Shown here: positions 8,538-16,270 of the stretch, one piece after another
Position numbering within the stretch: position 1 is the first letter of the stretch
Layout: each line of letters begins with the position of its first letter
NCBI GenBank assembly: GCA_035944115.1
Contig: DASZBJ010000012.1
Span: 1-64,000 of the forward strand
Origin: Candidatus Babeliales bacterium
GTDB taxonomy: Bacteria; Babelota; Babeliae; Babelales; Vermiphilaceae
Length of the DNA stretch: 64,000 nt
Reading direction: 5' to 3'
Notes under the pieces: generated by a model
The model's input: the letters and a program-made list of their open reading frames with translations, nothing else
The model's database searches: none
What the model was told of the DNA's origin: nothing
Position numbers and translations under genes: made by a program

Positions 8538-10664
8538 ATGATGAACGTTTATACATGGTATCGAACATTATTAGCAATCATAATTAACCTTAGTTTCGGC
8601 TTGTCTGTACAAGCTGGCTCGCCAAAACAGCACGCAAACAAGCGTGTACAGCGAATAGTTGGACACATGCAGTCAGAAAAACAGCGCCCAATTGTTGAGC
8701 CAAGCGACGTTGGAGCGAGTCTGGGCTTGATGAATATACGCTGTAAAAATATTAAACAAGGCCGATTTGATCAGATCGTGGCCCATCGTGAAATAGCTGA
8801 GGCTATGCTAGAGAATGAAGCAAAATATGGAGATACCTACTTTGTAGTATTTCACGCACAATGGCAGGAATATAAATTGTTAGCTGAATTTCTCAGACAT
8901 GTATATGGCTTTGTTCATAAAAGGCCATTACGTTCAGATTTTGAATATCTTCGCTTTTGGGGCGATGGATCAGACGTTTCCACTGTTAATGATTATTTAG
9001 ATAGTTTTGGCATTCCCAATCCATTTGTTAGCGGCGAAGGGCAGCTCAATGATAATAGGCCAGATATTGCACAACTTCTTTTATCAACAAACTCAACATT
9101 GTTTAGCAACTATCGATGGTCAGGCGAATGCACTTGGGATTATTTTATGAAAAATCGCAGTGGAGTGGATTATATTAGAAGCGTGTTTAGTAAAATTTTT
9201 GAGCGGTATGAATTTAATCCAGAGTACATTCAAAAGCTACTTGATGTTGCCAAAGAACTTCGCGCAAATACAGGAGACCTTTTACAAATTTTTATACCAA
9301 AAGATTTAGTGAATACATGTGCATATCTTTCAAAAGCGTGGGGCGTTCCAGTAAAAGAGCATATTCTTGATACAAATAATAATCCAATTTTGGATGGCTA
9401 TGATAACAAACGCATGCGGTACACAGAAAGCAGACCAATTTTAGAGATTTTGCAGACACAGATCAATAAGATTAAGGCTCCAGAAGATATCCAGTTAAGA
9501 CTCTTCTTTTCAAAAACAGGACCACTCTTAAATCCGAGCATGGGACTGAGAGTGTTTAGATTTACTACACTATCGGCAGAGCAGTTACAGCAATACAAGA
9601 ATCGTGTTAAAAAAATAGCAGAGGCTATATTTGCAGAGAAGGTTCTTGAAGGTTCTCTTTCTCACTATGTTGTGGAAGCACCACCGAGGAAAAAAAATAT
9701 CTCTATTGAGACTGTTGTACCGCCAATCCCACCAGTGCGAGCTATTGACCCTACAGAGCAGCAAGAAATACAATACACTATTGAAAAAATGGTTACACCA
9801 TTGGATATATTTGAAGCAATTGATCATGCTGATGCAGTTACCTGGATTAAGAAATTTTTAGTGAATACAGAGATTCTTGATGAAAGTAACGATTATGGAC
9901 AAACTCCATTATTATATGCAGTTTCTCGTGGCAAAATGGACGTTGTACTATTTCTGATACAACATGGTGCTCGGGTGGACGCTAAAGAAGCGCGAAAAGG
10001 ACTAATGATTGCGATTCAAAATGGAAATTTTGATTTCGTACGGTTTTTTGTAGAAAAATATGGTGCAGATGTAAATGAGGGATATATGAGAGAAGGAGAG
10101 CCAATATTGGCTGCCGCAGCTCTTAGAGATCTGAGGATCATAGAATACTTGGTAAAGCACGGAGCAAGAATTAATGTTGCCGCTGGTTATTCTGAAACAA
10201 CTCCGCTGATGGAAGCAGCTAAATTAGGATTGTTAAACGTTGTACAATTTTTGGTGCGTCATGGCGCGGATGTGCATGCGTATGATGACAAACACAGAAC
10301 AGCATTGATGTATGCAGTGATAGGTTCAGAGCATGGATTTAGAGAATCAGAATACATAGCAGTTATAAAGCTTCTAAAAGAGGCTGGGCTTAGCATCGAA
10401 GATCCAGATAAATACGAAGTGACACCATTAATGATCGCTGCTATGGATGGCAACTTAAACATGGTACAATTTTTGTTGCAAGAAGGAGCAACATTTGATG
10501 TTGAAAAAATTATGACTGAAAAAAAGATAGCCCATTCTATGCGCATAACTGAGATAGGGTTGGATTTACCATTTAACCCAGGAAAAGCATTTATGGGTGT
10601 TATTGCATATTTACAAGAATTGCAGAGAAAACAAGGTAAACCGGCTAAAAAAAGTAAATTATAA
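8538..10664 (+). CDS. Secreted protein with C-terminal ankyrin repeats
   Basis: The product is about 708 residues. Its signal peptide (TLLAIIINLSFGLSVQAG) follows a double ATG (8538 or 8541) preceded by AAAAGGGG. Residues 30-440 form a large domain I do not recognise. From about residue 450 to 660 there are six or so ankyrin units, recognisable by TPLLYAV, TPLMEAAKLG, TALMYAV and TPLMIAAMDGN, each followed by a VV.FL...GA helix pair. Ankyrin arrays bind proteins, and in intracellular bacteria they often occur in proteins delivered to the host. The last 30 residues are Lys-rich. The gene has its own candidate promoter and a downstream stem-loop, so it is probably transcribed alone. Confidence 0.85.
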   Translation: MMNVYTWYRTLLAIIINLSFGLSVQAGSPKQHANKRVQRIVGHMQSEKQRPIVEPSDVGASLGLMNIRCKNIKQGRFDQIVAHREIAEAMLENEAKYGDTYFVVFHAQWQEYKLLAEFLRHVYGFVHKRPLRSDFEYLRFWGDGSDVSTVNDYLDSFGIPNPFVSGEGQLNDNRPDIAQLLLSTNSTLFSNYRWSGECTWDYFMKNRSGVDYIRSVFSKIFERYEFNPEYIQKLLDVAKELRANTGDLLQIFIPKDLVNTCAYLSKAWGVPVKEHILDTNNNPILDGYDNKRMRYTESRPILEILQTQINKIKAPEDIQLRLFFSKTGPLLNPSMGLRVFRFTTLSAEQLQQYKNRVKKIAEAIFAEKVLEGSLSHYVVEAPPRKKNISIETVVPPIPPVRAIDPTEQQEIQYTIEKMVTPLDIFEAIDHADAVTWIKKFLVNTEILDESNDYGQTPLLYAVSRGKMDVVLFLIQHGARVDAKEARKGLMIAIQNGNFDFVRFFVEKYGADVNEGYMREGEPILAAAALRDLRIIEYLVKHGARINVAAGYSETTPLMEAAKLGLLNVVQFLVRHGADVHAYDDKHRTALMYAVIGSEHGFRESEYIAVIKLLKEAGLSIEDPDKYEVTPLMIAAMDGNLNMVQFLLQEGATFDVEKIMTEKKIAHSMRITEIGLDLPFNPGKAFMGVIAYLQELQRKQGKPAKKSKL

Positions 10665-10685
10665 AAGTTTAGATTTTTAATTTTG

Positions 10686-10726
10686 TATGAAATAAGAGGC
10701 TATATTTTGTAGTCTCTTATTTCATA
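10686..10726 (+). terminator. Stem-loop after the ankyrin protein gene
   Basis: The 13-bp stem TATGAAATAAGAG / CTCTTATTTCATA plus an inner CTA/TAG pairing encloses a short AT-rich loop. It lies 22 nt past the stop codon. The run of T after it is weak, so it may act as an RNA stabiliser as well as a terminator. Confidence 0.6.
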
Positions 10727-10748
10727 TGCACCATGAAAGGAAGACGAT

Positions 10749-10772
10749 TGCTGATTATATGAAAAAATAAAA
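10749..10772 (+). pseudogene. Fragment of a HigA-like antitoxin gene
   Basis: The sequence gctgattatatgaaaaaa is nearly identical to the middle of the intact antitoxin gene (around 11433-11451, coding ADYMKK). It stops within a few bases and passes directly into a methyltransferase fragment, so it is a relic of a duplicated and internally deleted segment. Confidence 0.6.
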
Positions 10773-10856
10773 CCTACACCTTTCTCACATGTATCATCTG
10801 TGATGGCCCCGCTGCATAAAACGGCGCTTCATATATGTTCACGATTTCAAATCCTG
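10773..10856 (-). pseudogene. Fragment of a second copy of the methyltransferase gene
   Basis: On the minus strand this stretch encodes GFEIVNIYEAPFYAAGPS and continues to a stop. It matches the last 27 or so residues of the methyltransferase at 11623-12357 (GFEIVNIHETPFYAAGPS...). Nucleotide identity is high and several differences are silent or conservative. Only the 3' end remains, and it abuts the antitoxin fragment, which in the intact locus lies beside the same methyltransferase end. Confidence 0.8.
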
Positions 10857-10969
10857 AAAACTGTTGATTAATAATCAAATGCCATCATACAATACACCTA
10901 TTGATCACTTCTTTATATAGTAGTACACTAGGAAAGAGTGGGTTGATTTTTTAAAGGATGTAATTAACG

Positions 10970-11295
10970 ATGCAGTGGCAGATAGAGTACTGGGATGCTG
11001 AAGCTGGTAAAAGTCCTGTTGAAAAATGGTTGGATAAGTTGACCGACGAACAACTTAAATCTGTTTCTAAAGAAATTCACATGCTTTGCTGGCTGGCAAT
11101 ATGCTAAAACTGCCACACAGCAAAGCCCTGGGAAAGGGGCTATTTGAACTAAGAGAACGCAAATACGGATACCGTGTTTATTATGGCTTTCTGAAAAAAT
11201 ATATAATAATTTTACTTGCCGCTGGGGACAAAAACAGTCAAGAAAAGGACATTTTAATCGCTCGTGGACGATTGGCAGAGTATAAAAAGGAATAA
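10970..11295 (+). pseudogene. HigB/RelE-like toxin gene with a frameshift
   Basis: From ATG 10970 the frame codes a protein opening with QWQIEYWDAEAGKSPVEKWL, then hits a stop at 11105-11107 after 45 codons. The neighbouring frame continues with LLAGNMLKLPHSKALG and GLFELRERKYGYRVYY up to 11295. Together they align along the whole length with the intact toxin at 34646-34990 (IKLPHSRSLGKKLFELREGRFGYRIYY). One base missing in the T-run around 11084-11088 explains the break. The family (phage-derived Gp49-like/HigB, PF05973) are mRNA-cleaving toxins. The partner antitoxin directly downstream is intact, so the toxin is probably inactive, unless this is a sequencing error or programmed shift. Confidence 0.85.
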
Positions 11296-11298
11296 ACA

Positions 11299-11598
11299 AT
11301 GAAAACAAAAAGCTTTCAAACATATCTTGAAAAACGGCTTGATAAAAATGAGATTGCAGATATCAAACAGCAAGCGCAACGTGAAATAAAAATACTTGAA
11401 TCTTTTCAACGCATGCTTGCAGATATGACTGCTGATTATATGAAAAAAAATAAAATAGGTTTTAATGAATTGGTTCGATTATTAGATATCAGCCCTTCTC
11501 AAGTTGCAAAAATACAACGTGGTGAAGCGAATTTAAGGCTTTCAAGCTTAGCGCATTTATTTGCATTAATGGGAAAAGATCCTAAAGATATCTTTTAA
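11299..11598 (+). CDS. HigA-like XRE-family antitoxin
   Basis: The 99-aa product has a helical N-terminal part and a Cro/C1-type helix-turn-helix at about residues 50-95 (GFNELVRLLDISPSQVAKIQRGEANLRL). It starts 3 nt after the toxin reading ends, the usual toxin-first order of HigBA modules. It should bind the toxin and its own operator. It is homologous over its length to the antitoxin at 34987-35301. Because the partner toxin is frameshifted, this gene may now be an orphan that can still cross-neutralise the second system. Confidence 0.87.
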   Translation: MKTKSFQTYLEKRLDKNEIADIKQQAQREIKILESFQRMLADMTADYMKKNKIGFNELVRLLDISPSQVAKIQRGEANLRLSSLAHLFALMGKDPKDIF

Positions 11599-11622
11599 AA
11601 AAGACCAAACCCTATCATTGAA

Positions 11623-12357
11623 CTACACCGCTTTGGCATGTATCACCTGTGATGGCCCCGCTGCATAAAACGGCGTTTCGTGTATGTTCACGATTTCAAA
11701 TCCTGCGTGCCGCAACAGCCCCCTCCATTGTTCATCATTGTACCAAACCAACTGAATCAACTCATCTTCTCGCTCTTGAACCACACCATCAACCGTAAGC
11801 TCATATACGCGAAATGAATCTACTGATTGATTCTGATCATCAAAAACAGACCGCGTTATCAAAGAAATGATAGTGTGATCATCAAGACGAATCGACCGTT
11901 TTCTCGGAACGACACTGGCACGGTCAGGAATAAAACAATCAATCAATACATCGCCGAATGGCTCCATATGCGCATGTATTTTTTTAAGTGCCTGCAAAAT
12001 AACCGCACGATCCGCAATCAATTGCAAGGATCCAAAAGCAATGATAGCAACCGCATATCGATGAGTAAGTGATAAATCTTGTAATAACTGTGAATGCAGC
12101 TCCGGTTGCAACCCTAATACCACCGCTCGCTGACGACAACGGCCCAACATATGCTCAGAAGCATCAACCCCATCCACAACATATCCACGCTGCATTAGCG
12201 GCAACTGCAGCCGTCCTGATCCAGACATCGCCTCCAGTACCCTACCTGGATGCCCATCAAGAAAGTCCGCATAAAAATCAACTTCTTGCTCGGATGCATA
12301 GTGCTGCGTTACGTCGTAATAGAGCGCTGATAATTTTCCATATGATGCATGAGTCAT
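11623..12357 (-). CDS. Class I SAM-dependent methyltransferase
   Basis: The 244-aa protein begins with YGKLSALYYDVTQ, a common opening of small-molecule class I methyltransferases. Motif I is slightly altered: VLEAMSGSGRLQLPL (about 40-54), where many relatives have E.GCG.G. The acidic ribose-binding position follows in VDGVDASEHML (about 61-71). Later strands AIIAFGSL and DVLIDCFIP fit the Rossmann fold. The substrate cannot be told. It converges on the antitoxin gene with a 24-nt gap. A decayed copy of its 3' end lies at 10773-10856. Confidence 0.8.
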   Translation of the reverse strand: MTHASYGKLSALYYDVTQHYASEQEVDFYADFLDGHPGRVLEAMSGSGRLQLPLMQRGYVVDGVDASEHMLGRCRQRAVVLGLQPELHSQLLQDLSLTHRYAVAIIAFGSLQLIADRAVILQALKKIHAHMEPFGDVLIDCFIPDRASVVPRKRSIRLDDHTIISLITRSVFDDQNQSVDSFRVYELTVDGVVQEREDELIQLVWYNDEQWRGLLRHAGFEIVNIHETPFYAAGPSQVIHAKAV

Positions 12358-12491
12358 AATACAAACATACCTCTTATCGAGAATCTACAAACTAAAAATA
12401 ACAACTTTATACAGTAGTAATGGAAAAATAGTAATATAAAAACAATTATGCCATAGCAACTACAAAAACCAATATTAAAAAAGGAAATAGT

Positions 12492-12923
12492 ATGAAAGAC
12501 GATTTATCAGTTAAAGATGGCATTATCATTCCTGCGCACGAACTGGATATCGCCAGCAGCAAGTCCGGTGGTCCGGGGGGACAACATGTTAATAAAACAG
12601 AAAGTCGCATCACTGTCCGCTGGAATATCCGCACCACAACAGCACTGACCTATGAGCAAAAGCAAGTTGTTTTACAAAAGCTACAGTCGCAGGTTACCAC
12701 CGAAGGAGAAATTGTAATTCACAACAGCTCATCCCGCAGTCAGCAGCATAATAAACAGGCAGCGCTCCTTGAACTTGCGCATAGAATACGCAAAGCGCTC
12801 CATGTACCCAAAAAACGCCATAAAACAAAAATCCCACAATCAATTGTAGAATCTCGACTGCGCGCCAAAAAAGTACGCAGCTCGGTAAAAAAGACACGAA
12901 AAAAAGATATTGATTTTGATTAA
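12492..12923 (+). CDS. arfB: Alternative ribosome-rescue factor ArfB (YaeJ-like)
   Basis: ArfB enters stalled ribosomes without a stop codon and hydrolyses the peptidyl-tRNA. The protein (143 aa, about the length of E. coli YaeJ) has the catalytic loop SGGPGGQHVNK with GGQ at residues 29-31. It ends in a strongly basic tail (KKVRSSVKKTRKKD), which in ArfB lies in the empty mRNA channel. Full-length release factors are much longer and have codon-recognition domains absent here. AAGGAAATAGT precedes the start. No tmRNA gene is visible in this window, so I cannot say whether it is the only rescue route. Confidence 0.92.
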   Translation: MKDDLSVKDGIIIPAHELDIASSKSGGPGGQHVNKTESRITVRWNIRTTTALTYEQKQVVLQKLQSQVTTEGEIVIHNSSSRSQQHNKQAALLELAHRIRKALHVPKKRHKTKIPQSIVESRLRAKKVRSSVKKTRKKDIDFD

Positions 12924-12947
12924 AAATTTATCCGACTTAAAGAAAGA

Positions 12948-12969
12948 GGCGTGAGAACAATCCCACGCC
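12948..12969. terminator. Stem-loop between convergent arfB and the downstream gene
   Basis: GGCGTG pairs with CACGCC around a 10-nt loop, and T-rich sequence follows on the minus-strand side. It lies 25 nt from each stop codon and could terminate both genes. Confidence 0.55.
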
Positions 12970-12994
12970 CTTCTGCCTTTACTCGTTCTAAGAT

Positions 12995-13615
12995 TTAGAA
13001 CTGCTTAGGGAACTGTGCCACAATGCCATCAGCCAGATCTTTACCCATCATAAGCGCTTGTGTGATAACAGCATCATAATTTCCAACATCTGCCTTCCAA
13101 TCACCCTTTATGCGCAAAAACAACTCTTGTGTTGTTAGGGTCAAATGTTCATTAAGCATGCTCGTAAGCGCCTCAGTGGTCCAATATGGATTCGCTTTGC
13201 TTAAGAATGCTGCAATATCAGATGCATTGGTATGCCATTTTGCATCCAACTCTTTTACCGTTGCATCATCTTTAGCAAGTGCTGCTTTTACAATTTCAGC
13301 CGCAATATTAATATGGTCTTTTAACAATGTCGCTAGCTGATTACCTGCATCTGCTCCATAAAATGGCACAATCGCAGCTCCAATATCATCCTGATTTTTC
13401 AGTAACCGCTCAGCTGCCACACCAGCATCAGCAAGACCTGCAACAGACGAAACGATAAATTGACGGGTCCAAACCACATGCTCCATCCATAATTTATCCA
13501 TTCCCCGACGTAAGGCACAATGTTGCTCATTCATAACACAATGCGGCTTTTTAAAATAACACAGCCCAAAAGCACCAAGAGCTACTCCCAACGCCAAGTA
13601 CAACATATACTTCAT
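12995..13615 (-). CDS. Conserved helical protein of unknown function with N-terminal anchor
   Basis: The start at 13615 has AAAGGAGT just upstream and begins MKYMLYLALGVALGAFG, a membrane anchor or signal sequence. The remaining 185 residues are almost entirely helical, with ordered His/Glu/Trp motifs: LWMEHVVWTRQFI, NQDDIGAAIVPFYG, DHINIAAEIV, WHTNASDIAAFLSKANPYW and LNEHLTLTTQELFL. The repeated His in helices suggests a metal-binding or ligand-binding bundle. I believe similar proteins occur in other bacteria, but I cannot name the family with confidence. The gene converges on arfB. Confidence 0.7.
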   Translation of the reverse strand: MKYMLYLALGVALGAFGLCYFKKPHCVMNEQHCALRRGMDKLWMEHVVWTRQFIVSSVAGLADAGVAAERLLKNQDDIGAAIVPFYGADAGNQLATLLKDHINIAAEIVKAALAKDDATVKELDAKWHTNASDIAAFLSKANPYWTTEALTSMLNEHLTLTTQELFLRIKGDWKADVGNYDAVITQALMMGKDLADGIVAQFPKQF

Positions 13616-14032
13616 ACTACTCCTTTGAAAAAATGGGTTAAAACGACAAATGATACACAACCGCGTATCACCTATTATCTTCTACAAAAATTATTTGAAA
13701 GGTGCCAGTTTTATATAAAATCTTATGATAACTTTCCTACCCCACCCAGGCACAAACCCACAAATATTATATTCTTTTTGTCGTTTTATGAAAAAGCGCC
13801 TTAATTCTTTAAATCTACAGCTCATAATGCACAATCAAAAATATCAGGCATAGATAACACATACCCCTTGCAATCAAGAAAAAATAGCATACATTATTAC
13901 AAATTATGCATACAGAACTGCACCAACAATGATTACAAGATGAATTATTGCCGCATCACGTGACAATCAAATGGCAAGCATCTGAAGCATAACGAGGTAT
14001 AAAAACATTCTATGTCCATATTAGGGGAACCG
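13616..14032. other. Intergenic region upstream of two divergent genes
   Basis: This AT-rich spacer separates the divergent helical-protein gene and the first MutS-like gene, so it should contain both promoters. I found no strong consensus promoter, hairpin or conserved small gene in it. Confidence 0.4.
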
Positions 14033-16123
14033 ATGAATTTACGCGCACGAGCACATCAACACAAAATAAAAGGCATTCTCACAATCAATGTCCTTTCTCT
14101 ATTTTTAAACAGCTTTGCATGCGCACTAACTCCTGGAGAAATCGCACTGCAAAAAGCACAAGCTCCCATTACCTATGCAGAAATTGGCGAACAACTTCTT
14201 GCATCATATGGTATTGTGAGTAACGCACCAACAACACCACAAGAACTGAGCCTTGATCAAAAGCTTAACCCAACAGTCAAAGAAATATCTGATCAAGAAA
14301 AGCTGCAGAAGCTATACGACATCCTGAGACAACAAGAAATCCAAAACCCATCTGCAATCCCAATGTTACCAAAAAACAATCGAGCAACACGAACTGTTAT
14401 AAAAGATTTGGAAGTGTATCATTCATCAGACGCAGCAAACCATGCAAACCACACATTTTCTCGTATTAATCGCACACAAACCTGCTTTGGCCAAGCAGAA
14501 CTTGCTGCCTGGCTAACCCAGCCAACAACCGACATCACTGTGTTACAAAACCGCCAACAAGCTATTCAAGCCTTAATTAATGATGAAAGTCTCATGAACG
14601 AATGTTCAGCACTGGTTGCACAAGCAGAACGGGCAACATCTATAATGTTCAGTAATTGGATTGCCGAAAATGAAACCACAAAATTTCTGATCGATAGCTT
14701 TTACATTAAAAAGTACGAAAAAAATCCTGCCGCATTAGAGGCATACACCCGATTGAGCAATCTCGGACTAGCTACTGCAATGTTCTTCAATTTACCTGCA
14801 ATACCCCAACTTTTTGGATATTGGGCAGGATCTAACGTCGCCGCTGCTATAGCGGAAGCCTTTGGGCAAAAGGCAGATGCCCCATCTTTATCAGAACTGG
14901 GGAAAGAAATTAAGCAGCTTCCGAAAGAATATGTCGCATTCATGAAACAACTACGCTCTGTTGATACGCCCAAAGCAAAATATATTGCAGTCGCTGCAGC
15001 ACATGCTTTAGCAGCAGCTTACATACTCTACAGCCTCTCCCAAATCAAAGCGATATTTCAAGCCACACAAATATACAATAACATTGCAAACTATGTACAC
15101 ACAAAACTGATTGGAATGGGAACACTGGTACGCAATACCCATAAAATACATTCCATTGCAGAAAAACATCCTGCCTTAGCAGATAGTTTGATGTACAAAG
15201 ACTTCAATACTGGCTCAGCTGACTATATGCGTCTTAATAAGATGCTTCAAACCAATACCTTCAAAGGCCAAGCTTCGTTCTTTTCTCTCACCGGAAAAGT
15301 TTTTGCTGCACACGCCCTGATGAATGAATGCAGAAATGAGTTCACGAAATACATGAAAGCGATTGGAGAAATTGATGCATTGCTTTCATTGGCAATACTC
15401 ATGAAAGAATTTGAAGGCAAACCAAACGGATTAACATTTGTACGATACGTGCAACAAGATACACCATACATCAACCTGACTGGCTTCTGGAACCCATTAG
15501 TAAATCCAGAAACTGCGGTAGCCAATAACTTAGAACTTGGCTCACTCGATGGCAACCCAGGCTATACATGCAATATCATTTTGACTGGTGCAAATACCGG
15601 TGGTAAATCAACTGCATTAAAAGCCATTCTGACTGATATCTTTCTTGCTCAAACATGCGGTATAGCATTCGCAAAAGATCTGGTAATGACTCCATTTGCA
15701 TACGTAAACTCATCGCTTAATATTGTTGATAACACCGCCGGCGGTAAATCACAGGGGCAAGCGGAAGCCGATCGTGTTGCAATGCTTATTAATGATGCTC
15801 ATACACTTAAAACTGATGAAAAGGCTTTAATCGTTGGAGACGAACTATTTAGAGGCCTTTCAGCAGAAGCTGCAAATGAAGAAACATACAAATGCATCCA
15901 ACGGCTCATTGATTGCCCAAATACAGTAAGTTTAATTGCAACCCATACAAAACGAGCAACCAACCTTGAGCAAGAAACAAACGGAATGAGCAAGAACTAT
16001 CGCATGGAAGCAATCATTCACGAAGATAGCAGCATCACGACACCATACATTCTTGAACCGGGCATCAACCGATACGATATCGCAAGCAATATTGTAGGTA
16101 ACGCAATAGCACAAGCAGCATAA
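14033..16123 (+). CDS. Secreted or membrane MutS-like ATPase, copy 1 of 3
   Basis: I start at ATG 14033 because AGGGGAA lies just before it; an ATG at 14012 is less well supported. A signal peptide follows (ILTINVLSLFLNSFACA). Residues about 135-205 match the MutS core domain (NRTQTCFGQAELAAWL..P..D...LQNRQQAI). Two hydrophobic stretches lie near 245-275 and 320-345 (AVAAAHALAAAYILYSL). The C-terminus is a MutS-type ABC ATPase: Walker A GANTGGKST near 519-527, Walker B with VGDELFRGLSAE near 600 (compare DELGRGTS in MutS), and ATHTKRATNLE. The mismatch-reading and connector domains of true MutS are absent, so a role in repair is unlikely. It has its own terminator. Confidence 0.85.
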   Translation: MNLRARAHQHKIKGILTINVLSLFLNSFACALTPGEIALQKAQAPITYAEIGEQLLASYGIVSNAPTTPQELSLDQKLNPTVKEISDQEKLQKLYDILRQQEIQNPSAIPMLPKNNRATRTVIKDLEVYHSSDAANHANHTFSRINRTQTCFGQAELAAWLTQPTTDITVLQNRQQAIQALINDESLMNECSALVAQAERATSIMFSNWIAENETTKFLIDSFYIKKYEKNPAALEAYTRLSNLGLATAMFFNLPAIPQLFGYWAGSNVAAAIAEAFGQKADAPSLSELGKEIKQLPKEYVAFMKQLRSVDTPKAKYIAVAAAHALAAAYILYSLSQIKAIFQATQIYNNIANYVHTKLIGMGTLVRNTHKIHSIAEKHPALADSLMYKDFNTGSADYMRLNKMLQTNTFKGQASFFSLTGKVFAAHALMNECRNEFTKYMKAIGEIDALLSLAILMKEFEGKPNGLTFVRYVQQDTPYINLTGFWNPLVNPETAVANNLELGSLDGNPGYTCNIILTGANTGGKSTALKAILTDIFLAQTCGIAFAKDLVMTPFAYVNSSLNIVDNTAGGKSQGQAEADRVAMLINDAHTLKTDEKALIVGDELFRGLSAEAANEETYKCIQRLIDCPNTVSLIATHTKRATNLEQETNGMSKNYRMEAIIHEDSSITTPYILEPGINRYDIASNIVGNAIAQAA

Positions 16124-16133
16124 TAAAGAACAA

Positions 16134-16160
16134 CAGGGAGCGATTTAAAACCGCTCCCTG
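16134..16160 (+). terminator. Stem-loop between MutS-like copies 1 and 2
   Basis: A perfect 9-bp stem (CAGGGAGCG / CGCTCCCTG) with a 9-nt AT-rich loop lies 10 nt past the stop of copy 1. The following sequence is A-rich rather than T-rich, so termination may be partial. Confidence 0.65.
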
Positions 16161-16270
16161 GCAGTATAAAAAATGTTAGTTTCCTGATTTGAAAACTGTT
16201 ATCTTAGCTAACAAGAACTACTATCGTGAACACTATATATTTCTAAAGACCATCATATATAGAGAAATTT

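Noticed and set aside
13520-13804. Plus-strand open frame of 94 codons in the spacer before the MutS-like genes
   Set aside because: It starts antisense inside the helical-protein gene, has no ribosome site and an atypical composition.
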